NCBI RefSeq assembly: GCF_013394305.1
Contig: NZ_AP019810.1
Location: forward strand, 1,466,501 to 1,530,500
Direction: 5' to 3'
Origin: Enterococcus mundtii
GTDB taxonomy: Bacteria; Bacillota; Bacilli; Lactobacillales; Enterococcaceae
DNA: 64,000 nucleotides
Shown: positions 16,793 to 25,681 of the stretch, in pieces
Numbering within the stretch: position 1 is the first letter of the stretch
Layout of the letters: each line of letters begins with the position of its first letter
Program-made: the position numbers and the translations under genes
Notes under the pieces: model-generated
Databases searched by the model: none
The model's input: the letters and a program-made list of their open reading frames with translations, nothing else
Told to the model about the DNA's origin: nothing

Positions 16793-17839
16793 TTACAACA
16801 CCGTCCCTTTAGTTACAATCAGTCCGACACCTGCAGTTTGAGTCGCTGTACTAGCAAAACCAGAAGGCGTGGTTCCTCGTAAAGTCGCTGAGTCACAACG
16901 AAAACCTACGGTATTTCCAGAACCCGAAATATCTCCCACGTTAATTTCTGCCATAAGTCGTGAATGAATCGCAAGCGCTTGGTTCACAAAAGTAGTTCGT
17001 CCATAAACATTCATCTTCGAGGCCCCGCCACAGTAAAGCGCATTATAAGATGCTTGTTGGGTAGACTCCCCAAATTTACAAGAAGCGATCGCCATATAAC
17101 CGCCTTGCTCATTCATGATCCCATATCTTCTGCCTTGGAAAATAGGAGCATTCGCAGTATCCACTATTTGAATACCTAAAATTTGAAAATAGCCACTACA
17201 GAAGAAAAAGCCAATACTTCTGACTTTTACAGGCAAATCACGAGTAGCTGGAGCTAACGTTTCTTGACTTTGAATGGTGCGAATAACCAATGTACTCCCC
17301 TGAATATTCGCTAATCGGACATCTTCTAAATACACCCCGTCTTCTACCCAGATAGTAATCGAAGAAAGATTTAAAAGTGGAATCATATTGACGGCCATTT
17401 GGATGGTTTGAAAAGGCCGTTCCTCTGATCCAACTCCTGTCCGATCATCCCCTCGTGTAGCAGAAACGTAGATGTTTAATGTTGCTGCACTAGGTGAAAA
17501 CAGTTGTTGAATGACTTCGTTAATCTGTTCGACTGAAGCCCCTTGATTGGCTAATTGAAATTTTAGCTCACGTATTCGCCTAGCAACACCTTGTTCTCCG
17601 CTTAATAATCGATCGTTTAAGGTTGGGTGTGCCGTACCCTCATGATCCACTCGTGCATCTACCACTTCAGTTGGTGAATTTCCTCCGACACTAAGGACTA
17701 GATTAGAAATACGTTGGTTGGTGGCACGCTGTTGTGTATGGATTGAGTCGACTTCTTGTTTTGTTTCACGGACATTATGGTTAAATAGTTTCTTCCATTC
17801 ACTTGAAATCCGATTACTGATTAATTCTTTTAAATTCAT
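16793..17839 (-). CDS. tail spike-like protein with right-handed beta-helix
   Basis: A 348-residue protein. The N-terminal ~110 residues are helical and coiled coil (FNHNVRETKQEVDSIHTQQRATNQ). The remainder starts with IYVSATRGDDRTGVGSEERPFQTIQMAVNMI, the lead-in common to pectate-lyase-type parallel beta-helix proteins, followed by short repeating beta turns. It is probably a tail fibre or spike that binds or trims wall sugars; no catalytic residues can be assigned. Its ATG overlaps the stop of the Tal-like gene by one base. Confidence 0.75.
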   Translation of the reverse strand: MNLKELISNRISSEWKKLFNHNVRETKQEVDSIHTQQRATNQRISNLVLSVGGNSPTEVVDARVDHEGTAHPTLNDRLLSGEQGVARRIRELKFQLANQGASVEQINEVIQQLFSPSAATLNIYVSATRGDDRTGVGSEERPFQTIQMAVNMIPLLNLSSITIWVEDGVYLEDVRLANIQGSTLVIRTIQSQETLAPATRDLPVKVRSIGFFFCSGYFQILGIQIVDTANAPIFQGRRYGIMNEQGGYMAIASCKFGESTQQASYNALYCGGASKMNVYGRTTFVNQALAIHSRLMAEINVGDISGSGNTVGFRCDSATLRGTTPSGFASTATQTAGVGLIVTKGTVL

Positions 17840-18867
17840 TACACCACTCCTTTCTGTCGTAATTGAACCAATAGTTTCGTCATTGTTTTTTTAGTGTTCG
17901 AGAGAACCACTTCAGGTGGTTTCTTCGGTACTAAGGGAAATGTTTTAAGCCCAACTACTTGGATATACGTAGAAATTCCCATCGGCTCGTAAATAAAGGG
18001 AACATGATCGCCTTTTTGTATTGGCGTCTTCCACTTCAACTTAACAACACCTGAAATATTTGGTGTATCTTGTAGTTCATTTCTTAAGCGTTCCATCATA
18101 CTTTCCTGATGATGATAGCGTTCATCTCGAACAGGATCTTGAATTCGAATCCCCCATTTTGCCGATTCTTGACTGGTAAGTGTGACTGGAGGAAAAACAT
18201 AATCACTCTCCCGAGGATTATCTGTTTCCACACCTTCTTTTAATGCGCCAAATCCACGAATCTGGGTTTTTAAGTTGTACGTGTCGATATCGAATGTCAC
18301 TTCATCCGTATTATGCTTAAATCGAATCGGCTCATGGACTTTTTTTCCAAACGCATCTGCAGACATAAAGCGTAAATGTTTATTATCCGGAACAACAACT
18401 AAACGAAAGTCCTGTAGGACTTCATTGATCAACCGTAAATAATTCGCATCTCCAAAGTTTTCCTTATCGGTTGCTGGAAACCCACCGCTTAACTGCCAAG
18501 TAAAACCACGAGCACCTGTTCCTAGTATGTGCATCAAGAGTTGCATCGGGGTTCGCCGACCCGTAATTTTATTGTATTGATACCCGTGTTGAATCGTGTA
18601 ATAGACATGTGTCGCCACTACTCTTTTATACACCGCTTCTCCAACTGCCGACTCTTGCATTTCTTTGATGACAAATTGTTGGCCTTGAAAGATGACAGAA
18701 GACTCGTAAGTCACTAAATCATACACAACACTATTTCGAACTGTTTTTCGAATAACAAAACCGACTTCCCACGTTTCGTTCATTTGCCAGTTTTCATAAA
18801 AAGACCCCTGATCGTAATCGGTCAGGAGTTCTTCTTGTGTTTCTTCATAATTTCGAATCGTTAACAT
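17839..18867 (-). CDS. tail-associated protein, prophage endopeptidase tail (Tal) family
   Basis: A 342-residue protein of the siphophage tail-tip Tal family. The N-terminus (MLTIRNYEETQEELLTDYDQ) and features such as VTYESSVIFQGQQFVIKEM and TPMQLLMHIL resemble the gp27-like hub. In full-length members a peptidase or lysozyme domain may follow; here the protein ends after the hub domain. It lies between the distal tail protein and the spike, as expected for a tail hub. Confidence 0.8.
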   Translation of the reverse strand: MLTIRNYEETQEELLTDYDQGSFYENWQMNETWEVGFVIRKTVRNSVVYDLVTYESSVIFQGQQFVIKEMQESAVGEAVYKRVVATHVYYTIQHGYQYNKITGRRTPMQLLMHILGTGARGFTWQLSGGFPATDKENFGDANYLRLINEVLQDFRLVVVPDNKHLRFMSADAFGKKVHEPIRFKHNTDEVTFDIDTYNLKTQIRGFGALKEGVETDNPRESDYVFPPVTLTSQESAKWGIRIQDPVRDERYHHQESMMERLRNELQDTPNISGVVKLKWKTPIQKGDHVPFIYEPMGISTYIQVVGLKTFPLVPKKPPEVVLSNTKKTMTKLLVQLRQKGVV

Positions 18868-18875
18868 TGGTTCAC

Positions 18876-19706
18876 CTACTTATAAAGAAATCGGAAATCC
18901 CATTCGGATTTCACACGACTGATATTTTGTAATTCAATGTGATTTTCGCCGGGTGCTAATGTAATCACTCCATGGTTCGTATCAATACCGCAAGAGACCC
19001 CATTTTTACGCGGATAGACACTTTCTAGCACTAAAGATTCTCCGTAGCGACGATGCAGTGGCGGGTAATAAATAAAACGATCACCGGTGGTTCGATTGAA
19101 CAAGATAAACTCTCCGTCTGATTCCCCTTCGATTCGAATCGTTAAGTCATGTTCTCTGGGATCAATCGTGAAATCTCCCCCGTTAAAAATAGTAAACCGA
19201 CTCGTTTCATGGGTATATTGATACTCTTCTGCCACTAAACCTTGTGAAAATTGCCAGTCCTCTTCTAAGTCAAAGTTAGACTGAGTACTTGCGATTGATT
19301 CGGAGCTCCCAGGGAACACCGTGAAAGAAAGGGCGAACATTCCTTTTTGAGGCATGATTTTTTGTACTTCCCAGGGCTCCGGAACAACTCTAAATCGTTT
19401 CCCAGGCTCTCCAGAATAGCAAATGTAGTAAGGATCCTCTCTGTAAAATAAACTTCTCATCTCGTTAACGACCAGTCGCCAATCGTACAGATTTCGCGAA
19501 GCCAATCGGAAAACCAAGAAGAATGGAAAGCTGTCGTAGGCAAAGTTAACCAGGCGACTTCCATCGCTTCCTGAAAATTGTTCAAAATGATACACAGGCT
19601 CAGGAGAACCCGGGCCCACATCTGCAATCCTTATCCCTTCAAATAAAGCGTTGAAATGGATAGTTCCTTCTTCACAGATTAAATAAATTTGTGTTTCATC
19701 ATGCAA
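18876..19706 (-). CDS. phage distal tail protein (Dit/Sipho_tail family)
   Basis: A ~276-residue protein with the layout of siphophage distal tail proteins, between tape measure and Tal genes: HFEQFSGSDGSRLVNFAYDSFPFFLVFRL, then RDLFY-like SLFYREDPYYICYSGEPGKRFRVV, then a C-terminal galectin-like module (TNHGVITLAPGENHIELQN). The start is uncertain: a TTG at 19706 has AGGGGGT seven bases upstream, while an in-frame GTG at 19715 overlaps that ribosome site. I use the TTG. It overlaps the end of the hybrid tape-measure gene. Confidence 0.82.
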   Translation of the reverse strand: MHDETQIYLICEEGTIHFNALFEGIRIADVGPGSPEPVYHFEQFSGSDGSRLVNFAYDSFPFFLVFRLASRNLYDWRLVVNEMRSLFYREDPYYICYSGEPGKRFRVVPEPWEVQKIMPQKGMFALSFTVFPGSSESIASTQSNFDLEEDWQFSQGLVAEEYQYTHETSRFTIFNGGDFTIDPREHDLTIRIEGESDGEFILFNRTTGDRFIYYPPLHRRYGESLVLESVYPRKNGVSCGIDTNHGVITLAPGENHIELQNISRVKSEWDFRFLYK

Positions 19707-21717
19707 AACCCACACCCCCTGTGTATTGTCTTTTATACATTTGTCTTCCTAGAGATTGGTCAAAAGTACTGGAAATCTTCTCTCCATCTAGGATTGAGTT
19801 CACCTTGATTGGACGACTATTCAGCACCCGTGCCAACTCAGCCATATCTACTGATGAAGATTGGTGGACAATCGTTTGACTGATTTTTTCGTTGGAAAGC
19901 TCTCTCCACATACGTGCAGAACCTAAAGCAACTTCTGGCGTGGTAATTTTCAACATGCCCGCCGACAAGTTATCTATCTCTTGGTAAACAACTCCTGCAT
20001 ATTTTTCGATACCTGCGGCAACCCCCTCTGGAATCCACCGTCCAACCTCGTTCGCCATGACTTTCGAAGGACTATTTATATCCAATGCGCTTTTCATGGT
20101 GGCGGCAACCTGATTGGCAATTCTATTTGCGGTTGCCAATACAGATGCTGTACCGGCATTTAATCCAGCATTCAATCCAGCCATAGCATCACGACCCACT
20201 CCATTTAGCTGGTTAGGCAATCCTGAAAAAGCAGATACAACCGCCGAGCTAGTTCTTGATGCAGTTAAAATAGGTTGCCTTACAGATGAATTCATTCCAC
20301 TATTTAATGAACTAATTGCGTTGCGACCTGTCATTTGCATCTGATTTGGCAACTGATTGAAGGATTGTACAATCCTATTTGATATATTTCTGGAAGTTGC
20401 GACAACCCTGCTCGACTCTGCCATCATTCCAGAATTCAACCGACTCATAATATCTCGACCAATCGATTGAAATTCACTTGGCGTATTAGTAAAGGTACGT
20501 ATCAAATTGCTATTCAAAGCTTTCACAGTAGCTAATTGTACTTGCGATCCACTTTGGAAACTCATATTCATAGAATTCATACTATTGGAAGCTACCATAG
20601 GAAGCGCACTCAACGCGTTAGCTACATCAGGAACAACTTGATTAAAACTTACTGTCATATTTTTGATACCAATGTCAGTTTGTTTTACCATTTGGTCAAC
20701 CAACTTATTTACTTCCGCAACAACCACTGGACTAGTGGCTGCGATTCCCGTTGCAAGACCTTCTCCCACTGCTTGTCCGTACTCAGCATAGATACCTTGG
20801 TTCATATGGCTAGATAGTTCATTATTTGGAGTGTCTGCGACAGCTTTAGCACTTTGTTGCACAGCCTCTTGACTGCTATCAATCCCTTGTGCTATCCCTC
20901 GACCTACCTCTGTTCCACTTTCCTTAGTTTTTTCTGTAGTCATCTCAGCTTGAATAGTATTTTCTGGTATCATTCCTATAGCTTTGGCTGCTAACTCAAC
21001 ATCAGCATTAGATTGATTAATTCCTTCACTTAATCCTTTACCTGTTTCTTTACCAGTCGGAATATAACGATTTGCTTGTATGGTTTCCTGAAACATTGTT
21101 TCTGGAGTTTGTGCTACTTCTTTGTGCTTCTCTGTGTGATGAATTCTACAGAGCGCTGCGAACGTGTAATCTGAATGATCAATTTTCTTACGTTTTCGTC
21201 TACCCAATGCTTTATCAAAATGATCAATGTCAGCTCCTGTTCTTCCACAGATACAACAGACTCTTTTCGTAATACACTTGTACAAGTAGTATTCTTGATT
21301 CGCTGGTAAAATCTCATAACCTTCTTTGAATGGAATATGATGTTCAAAGATGAAATCTAAGATGATATTTGCTAGGATGTTTACGTCACTTACAGTTGTA
21401 TCCGATTCGTCCTTGAGGCTTATTTTTCGCCCTGTGACACCTTCAAAACGAAAGTAGAAGAATTCCTTCCAGAAGTCCGTTGGCGTGCCTGTATCGATGA
21501 ATATATCCCCTATGAGCGCATAGATGAAATTTCTTTGCTGGGCTGTGAAGCGACGTGGATCGATAAAACGCACTTCAATGATCCGATCACCTTCATAGCC
21601 TTCGTACATCGTTTTAAGTCGCTCGATGTTTACTTCTTCGTTGATTGTTGCGACAATGTCTTTTCCTTTGAACTTTCTAAGAACTGCTGAATAGGAATCG
21701 ATTAATGAATTAAACAC
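19699..21717 (-). CDS. hybrid gene: HNH nuclease N-terminus fused to tape-measure C-terminus
   Basis: A 672-residue in-frame fusion. Residues 1-~200 are the phage HNHc nuclease of the early region: FIDPRRFTAQQRNFIYALIGDI, zinc pair C154/C157 (CCICGRTG), IDH at 164-166 and CRIHHTEKH at 190-198. From ~residue 205 it becomes low-complexity repeats (GKGLSEGINQS, GRGIAQGIDSS, GEGLATGI) and then a tape-measure C-terminus with SLNSGM/GLNAGL repeats and INSPSKVMANEVGRWIPEGVAAGIE (~570-600). The junction lies near 21090-21125. The upstream neighbour is a recombination gene and the downstream neighbour is the distal tail gene, so everything normally between them is gone. The nuclease lacks its own C-terminus and may be inactive. 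Confidence 0.9.
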   Translation of the reverse strand: MFNSLIDSYSAVLRKFKGKDIVATINEEVNIERLKTMYEGYEGDRIIEVRFIDPRRFTAQQRNFIYALIGDIFIDTGTPTDFWKEFFYFRFEGVTGRKISLKDESDTTVSDVNILANIILDFIFEHHIPFKEGYEILPANQEYYLYKCITKRVCCICGRTGADIDHFDKALGRRKRKKIDHSDYTFAALCRIHHTEKHKEVAQTPETMFQETIQANRYIPTGKETGKGLSEGINQSNADVELAAKAIGMIPENTIQAEMTTEKTKESGTEVGRGIAQGIDSSQEAVQQSAKAVADTPNNELSSHMNQGIYAEYGQAVGEGLATGIAATSPVVVAEVNKLVDQMVKQTDIGIKNMTVSFNQVVPDVANALSALPMVASNSMNSMNMSFQSGSQVQLATVKALNSNLIRTFTNTPSEFQSIGRDIMSRLNSGMMAESSRVVATSRNISNRIVQSFNQLPNQMQMTGRNAISSLNSGMNSSVRQPILTASRTSSAVVSAFSGLPNQLNGVGRDAMAGLNAGLNAGTASVLATANRIANQVAATMKSALDINSPSKVMANEVGRWIPEGVAAGIEKYAGVVYQEIDNLSAGMLKITTPEVALGSARMWRELSNEKISQTIVHQSSSVDMAELARVLNSRPIKVNSILDGEKISSTFDQSLGRQMYKRQYTGGVGFA

Positions 21718-21722
21718 TTATT

Positions 21723-22397
21723 TCACTTCTTCTTGTTTAATTCATTTCTTTTTTTAGCAATTGCTCTTTCCATCAATCCGCATTGTTCATAAGATAACTG
21801 TTCAAGACTTTCCACATTGTCAGCAATCAGCCCTAGTTTCGCAGTCTGTTCGTTTACAAAATCAATTAACGTCTGAGTCATATCTTCTCCCATCTCTTCG
21901 TTAAATATCCCAAGGATTTCTTCCAGCATATTTAATTTTTTTATATCGATTCTCTGTGGTGCAGGTATATCCTCGCCTTGATAGACATACAATCCTAAAC
22001 CATGTAACGCTAACGCCTTAACAAAACATCGTTTAAGTGCATTATTTATCTGAGTAGCATTTGGTTTTATAACCGCTTTGTTCGTATAATCAGTTACTGG
22101 AAAAAGCTCAGTTTCTGTGATTCCATGGATCGTTACAGACACCGAAACATAGACACCTGTTTCATCTAATAGATAGGGTTTAAACTCTTCCACAAGAAAA
22201 TCTTGATGGGTTCCTGAAACAACTCTAAAGTGTTTATATTCGTTAATCGTTACTCTTGATTTCGGATCACTTTTTTTCATGATCTCCCAAGCGCGGGCCC
22301 ACGATAAATAATCAAACTGTCCTTTCTTTTTTAAAACTTTGTCTAACTTTTTACTTGATAGTTTTTCAAAATTCGTAATATTTTTTGCTTCACTCAT
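21723..22397 (-). CDS. phage ssDNA-annealing recombination protein, DUF1071/Sak-like
   Basis: A 224-residue early protein with the DUF1071 pattern: KKKGQFDYLSWARAWEIMKKSDPKSRVTINEY and TNKAVIKPNATQINNALKRCFVKALALHGLGLYVYQGEDI. These proteins anneal single strands during phage recombination. The ATG at 22397 follows GGAGGCG and overlaps the end of the preceding gene; an in-frame TTG one codon earlier is less likely. The HNH-hybrid gene follows after 5 bp, the normal order of recombination modules. Confidence 0.8.
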   Translation of the reverse strand: MSEAKNITNFEKLSSKKLDKVLKKKGQFDYLSWARAWEIMKKSDPKSRVTINEYKHFRVVSGTHQDFLVEEFKPYLLDETGVYVSVSVTIHGITETELFPVTDYTNKAVIKPNATQINNALKRCFVKALALHGLGLYVYQGEDIPAPQRIDIKKLNMLEEILGIFNEEMGEDMTQTLIDFVNEQTAKLGLIADNVESLEQLSYEQCGLMERAIAKKRNELNKKK

Positions 22398-22731
22398 CAA
22401 ACTTCGCCTCCATATCAGCGATATATTTTTTTCCTTGCCCGTAGTATGAGATATCGATCAAATTTCCTCTCTCATACTCATCTAGCGCATCAATCAAGCC
22501 ATCTTCTATGACGTAGATATATTCTGGTTTATTTGAATGTTTTGATAGATGGATAAGATAGATATGATCCCAAAGACTCACAAAGTTTCCCAGATCATCT
22601 TGATCACATGCTAGTTCTTCATCCGTCAAAAGATTTCGTCTAATTTTTCGGTTATTTGTTCCTTTAATATTCATTTTTCCCCAATCAGGGTCAGTCAAAT
22701 ATTGATCTAGAGTGGAAAGTTCTTTTTCCAT
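22390..22731 (-). CDS. phage early protein, unknown
   Basis: A 113-residue acidic protein (WDHIYLIHLSKHSNKPEYIYVIEDGLIDALDEYERGNLIDISYYG). No family is recognised. It lies in the early operon and overlaps the start of the annealing-protein gene by 8 bp, which supports it being real. Confidence 0.65.
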   Translation of the reverse strand: MEKELSTLDQYLTDPDWGKMNIKGTNNRKIRRNLLTDEELACDQDDLGNFVSLWDHIYLIHLSKHSNKPEYIYVIEDGLIDALDEYERGNLIDISYYGQGKKYIADMEAKFDE

Positions 22732-22787
22732 GTGTTAACATCTCCTTAGATGTGTTTTCTTTAGTGACTCTATGCTTGCAGGCGGAG

Positions 22788-22952
22788 TCACTTTTTTTGT
22801 ATTTTTTCTCCACACTTTGAACAATACGGTCCATCCCATGGATGACACTGTTGTAGTAAATTATTGTTAAAACGTAATGTATAGCGACAATCCGGACAAT
22901 AAAAAACATGTCTGTAAAATAGATACTCTTTTATTTTTTGTCTTAGTTTCAT
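22788..22952 (-). CDS. small zinc-ribbon phage protein
   Basis: A 54-residue protein (MKLRQKIKEYLFYRHVFYCP…) with two CxxC pairs, CPDC (residues 19-22) and CSKCG (residues 44-48), which suggests a zinc ribbon. Its ATG overlaps the stop of the upstream 41-residue ORF (ATGA), so translation is coupled. Function unknown. Confidence 0.65.
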   Translation of the reverse strand: MKLRQKIKEYLFYRHVFYCPDCRYTLRFNNNLLQQCHPWDGPYCSKCGEKIQKK

Positions 22953-23074
22953 TTGATCTCCTGCCATTTCTTTTGTTTATTGATTAGCTGTTTGCTTAAA
23001 ATAGTTGACTTATTGTCATACCACCATCTATCAGCAATCATTTTTCCTTTCTTCAAAGCTTCTCTTCGATTCAT
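22949..23074 (-). CDS. very small phage early protein
   Basis: A 41-residue basic protein (MNRREALKKGKMIADRWWYD…). It has a strong ribosome site (GGAAGGAG, 5 bases from the ATG) and an ATGA overlap with the next gene. It overlaps the preceding membrane-protein gene by 44 bp in another frame. Unknown function. Confidence 0.55.
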   Translation of the reverse strand: MNRREALKKGKMIADRWWYDNKSTILSKQLINKQKKWQEIK

Positions 23075-23216
23075 ATGTTCTCCTTCCTTTCGAATCTAAT
23101 AGGTTTATCAAAACCATTAAACTTGCGAAAATACTTCCTCCCACTACGCTGTAGTGCGCTACTAGTACGAGTAAACCTAAGATGGCTCCAATAAAAAGTG
23201 TGTCTGTCTTTTTCAT
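23031..23216 (-). CDS. small membrane protein of the early region
   Basis: A 61-residue protein with two closely spaced hydrophobic segments (TLFIGAILGLLVLVAHYSVV and GSIFASLMVLINLL) and a charged C-terminus. GGGAGATAAG precedes the ATG. Unknown role. Confidence 0.6.
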   Translation of the reverse strand: MKKTDTLFIGAILGLLVLVAHYSVVGGSIFASLMVLINLLDSKGRRTYESKRSFEERKNDC

Positions 23217-23401
23217 AGTCTTATCTCCCTATTTTTAATTTCTAACATGCGTAAATCTTCAAGCTCCATCGCAATCAGCTCAGCTTGTCTATCTGATAGC
23301 TCATCGGCTTTTCTAAGCGCTGCACGATCATCCTGTAATTCTTTTCTACGTAGCCTTATAAGATTGAGAATTTGGTGTTCTTGTTGTACTGTGTATGCCA
23401 T
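23213..23401 (-). CDS. small helical phage early protein
   Basis: A 62-residue, highly charged helical protein (MAYTVQQEHQILNLIRLRRK…) whose stop overlaps the start of the next gene by 4 bp. A TTG-initiated longer form from 23446 is possible, but it has no ribosome site; the ATG at 23401 has only a weak one. Unknown function. Confidence 0.5.
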   Translation of the reverse strand: MAYTVQQEHQILNLIRLRRKELQDDRAALRKADELSDRQAELIAMELEDLRMLEIKNREIRL

Positions 23402-23552
23402 TAAATTATCTTCTATATATCCGTATTCAGTGTCGAAAATTCGCAATTCTATCTACGACATCAGAGCTACAAAATGTACGACTTTCAATTGCACAATTTG
23501 ATATGATTTTCATAAACGATGGTTTTATGAGTGAACTTGAATCCCGTAACTA

Positions 23553-23951
23553 CTAGAATCTCGCTCGCCTAACATAATCTTCGTACAGAGCGATGTATTC
23601 TTTTTTTGAAATTGGCGGCCTTTCAAAAGTCATTCCTGAAAAAATAGATGACTGTTCATCAGAATCTGTTACTTTTTCAACATTCAATTCATGATGCTCC
23701 TTACTGCCTCTAATAGTAGGGAGCGTTTTTACTATTTCTTCTGCAAACTCTAGCTTTTCAACTAATTCCTTTGCATCTTTCAATTGCTCTATGGTTAATT
23801 GGATTTTTTCACTAGACAGACAAGCGGCTGTATCATTTTCGTTTATGACAGTTGATCCTATATCTCTCGCAGCATTTAGAAATATTTGAGCGCCTTCCAT
23901 CATCGTTTCCCATTCTTGCCATTTTTGTTCTAACTTTTTATTGATTTTCAT
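23553..23951 (-). CDS. phage early protein, unknown
   Basis: A 132-residue acidic, helix-rich protein (LEQKWQEWETMMEGAQIFLNAARDI, then KDAKELVEKLEFAEEIV). No family is recognised. It starts 11 bp after the antirepressor stop in the same operon. Confidence 0.6.
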   Translation of the reverse strand: MKINKKLEQKWQEWETMMEGAQIFLNAARDIGSTVINENDTAACLSSEKIQLTIEQLKDAKELVEKLEFAEEIVKTLPTIRGSKEHHELNVEKVTDSDEQSSIFSGMTFERPPISKKEYIALYEDYVRRARF

Positions 23952-23962
23952 TTAACTTCCTC

Positions 23963-24688
23963 CTACATTTCCAATTCTGTTTGAATCTGGTTAATGCGTT
24001 CTTTCGTCAAAGATGATGGCTCCCAGTTGTTAATGAAGTTCAAAGCTTTTCGGAAATCTTTATCTTTAATTCGCCCACGATTCGGAACCTTGAAAAGCTG
24101 TTTGATGCTCGATCCTAAATCTTGATACAACATACCTTTAGCATTTTGTCCCAGATGTTGTTCCTTGCAGATTTGATAAACCTTCTTTCGAACAGCTCGA
24201 TCGATTGTGCCTTTATCTTCCGTAGTGATCAGTTTGTTTTCTTCGATATCTACTAAACGTTCGTCAATTTTATCAATGCGTTGATTTGTTTCTTCGTTCC
24301 CTTCTAAAGCTAGTAGGATTAATTCCCTATTAGATGTTGGGATTTGAGCTTGTTGTTTCGGATTGAAATAATTTTCTTCCAATTCATCAAACATATCCCA
24401 CGCTCGATCCGTGCCTAACATTTTCGAATGACGACTCGCACCTCGTTTTGTGTAGAGAATAAGTTGATTTGCATTTTTTCCAACAAGGTCGAAATTTTCG
24501 ACTCTGTTCTTAAAGTCCTTTAACTGCTGACCCCCCAGTCTATAAAAGTGTTTTCCCTCTATGAATTTTTCTTTATTGTTGTTAAAATTCTGTTTAATTT
24601 GTTTTTCTGTCGCATCGTAAAATTCCGCTAGTTGCTCCGAAGTTAATAAGCGTTGATTGTAAAATTCAATAATTTGCATTTGATTCAT
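23963..24688 (-). CDS. phage antirepressor, ORF6N/ORF6C domains
   Basis: A 241-residue DNA-binding protein. The N-terminal ORF6N domain (~residues 5-100: IEFYNQRLLTSEQLAEFYDATEKQIKQNFNNN, then LILYTKRGASRHSKML) and the C-terminal ORF6C-like domain (~130-235: YQDLGSSIKQLFKVPNRGRIKDKDFRKALNFINNW) match a common Firmicutes phage antirepressor. It would antagonise the CI-like repressor or regulate early genes. Confidence 0.85.
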   Translation of the reverse strand: MNQMQIIEFYNQRLLTSEQLAEFYDATEKQIKQNFNNNKEKFIEGKHFYRLGGQQLKDFKNRVENFDLVGKNANQLILYTKRGASRHSKMLGTDRAWDMFDELEENYFNPKQQAQIPTSNRELILLALEGNEETNQRIDKIDERLVDIEENKLITTEDKGTIDRAVRKKVYQICKEQHLGQNAKGMLYQDLGSSIKQLFKVPNRGRIKDKDFRKALNFINNWEPSSLTKERINQIQTELEM

Positions 24689-24702
24689 GCTGTTGCCTCC
24701 TT

Positions 24703-24984
24703 CTAAAGTTTCATTTTGTTTATATGCAATCTAATATCATCTCGATCAAACCGATCTTCCTTCTTACTCCAAGGTATGACCGGTAAACCATCCGCAATCC
24801 ACTCTTTTAGCATGTCGTCACCCATCCCTAAAATAATTTTCACTTCACTCTTATTGGGATAAGGTGGTAATTCCATTGTTTTTGTTAGAAGCTTCATTCT
24901 CTTTTCAAATTCCAATACTGCTATCTGAACAAATTGAGGCATAATTTGTTTTTCAATAACTTCATCTGGTATTGTTAACTGCAT
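24703..24984 (-). CDS. DUF771-family phage protein
   Basis: A 93-residue protein with GMGDDMLKEWIADGLPVIPWSKKEDRFDRDDIRLHINKMKL, the pattern of the DUF771 family of excisionase-like small phage proteins. It is placed directly after the Cro-like gene. It may bind DNA through a winged-helix fold; specific function unknown. Confidence 0.7.
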   Translation of the reverse strand: MQLTIPDEVIEKQIMPQFVQIAVLEFEKRMKLLTKTMELPPYPNKSEVKIILGMGDDMLKEWIADGLPVIPWSKKEDRFDRDDIRLHINKMKL

Positions 24985-24986
24985 AC

Positions 24987-25157
24987 CTAAACCTCCTCAA
25001 TAAATTTTTTGATCTTTTCGATTTGGCGCTTCGGCTTATCTTTCCCATTTATAATACGAGATAGATAACCTTCATTTATCCCAAGCTCATTAGCTAACCA
25101 CGACCGGGACTTACTCTTCAATGCTAGAAAGACATCAACTTCTTTCTTTAAAGTCAT
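24987..25157 (-). CDS. Cro-like HTH regulator
   Basis: A 56-residue protein (MTLKKEVDVFLALKSKSRSW…) with a helix-turn-helix around SWLANELGINEGYLSRIINGKDKPK. It is the first gene of the minus-strand early operon, divergent from the repressor, which is the classical Cro position. It is shorter than usual Cro proteins and consists of little beyond the HTH. Confidence 0.7.
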   Translation of the reverse strand: MTLKKEVDVFLALKSKSRSWLANELGINEGYLSRIINGKDKPKRQIEKIKKFIEEV

Positions 25158-25262
25158 TTATCATACCTTCTTTCTTATTTTTCTTAAACGTGTTTACTAA
25201 TTTTGATATAATTTTCATATCAGCGAGTGGTCCGCTGAAATAATCGAAAGGCGATCTTCATA

Positions 25263-25427
25263 ATGAATGTTACTGAAATCAAGCAACTTTTTTCTGTTGA
25301 AGAGGTGAACCAACACCTTTCCAATGGATGGGTATTTATTTCTGCACATACCCACGTTTCACAAGGAACTTATATCGCTCCTGGATCTATGCCTGCTGCA
25401 TCTGTTTTTATTGTCGGTAAGGTTTAG
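25263..25427 (+). CDS. small DUF1737-like protein
   Basis: A 54-residue protein (MNVTEIKQLFSVEEVNQHLS…, then NGWVFISAHTHVS). The 'xxLxxGWxxi' pattern resembles DUF1737-like small proteins. A promoter-like TTAAAC-17-TATAAT with extended TG lies just upstream (near 25186-25214). It runs opposite to the early operon and its end overlaps the convergent 25408-25557 gene. Unknown role. Confidence 0.5.
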   Translation: MNVTEIKQLFSVEEVNQHLSNGWVFISAHTHVSQGTYIAPGSMPAASVFIVGKV

Positions 25428-25557
25428 CATCAATTGTCACTTGTGTAATCACATCATATTCTTGCTTAAGAGTTTCTATATCTTTTAGAAGCTCTTTTGC
25501 TTCTTCAGCATTTTTTACATGAGCGACGATTTGTAGTGTTGTCTTTGATTTCTCCAT
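25408..25557 (-). CDS. small phage protein, unknown
   Basis: A 49-residue protein (MEKSKTTLQIVAHVKNAEEA…) that looks like a single alpha/beta unit. The ATG at 25557 has GGTGAGAAGG upstream. It ends inside the convergent 25263 gene (20-bp overlap). Function unknown. Confidence 0.5.
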   Translation of the reverse strand: MEKSKTTLQIVAHVKNAEEAKELLKDIETLKQEYDVITQVTIDAKPYRQ

Positions 25558-25681
25558 CCTTCTCACCTCATTTCTATTTAGATTAAAACTAATAATTTTC
25601 ACCACTAACAGCATTCACTGAAATGTCACAAGTCAAAACTCTTGGTGTAGCTGCTGCTCTAGCTGGTAATGAAAATGATTA

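Noticed and set aside
12660-21717. Functional phage tail-like bacteriocin
   Set aside because: Tail tip, baseplate, holin and lysin are present, but tube, sheath and an intact tape measure are missing, so no particle can be built from these genes alone.
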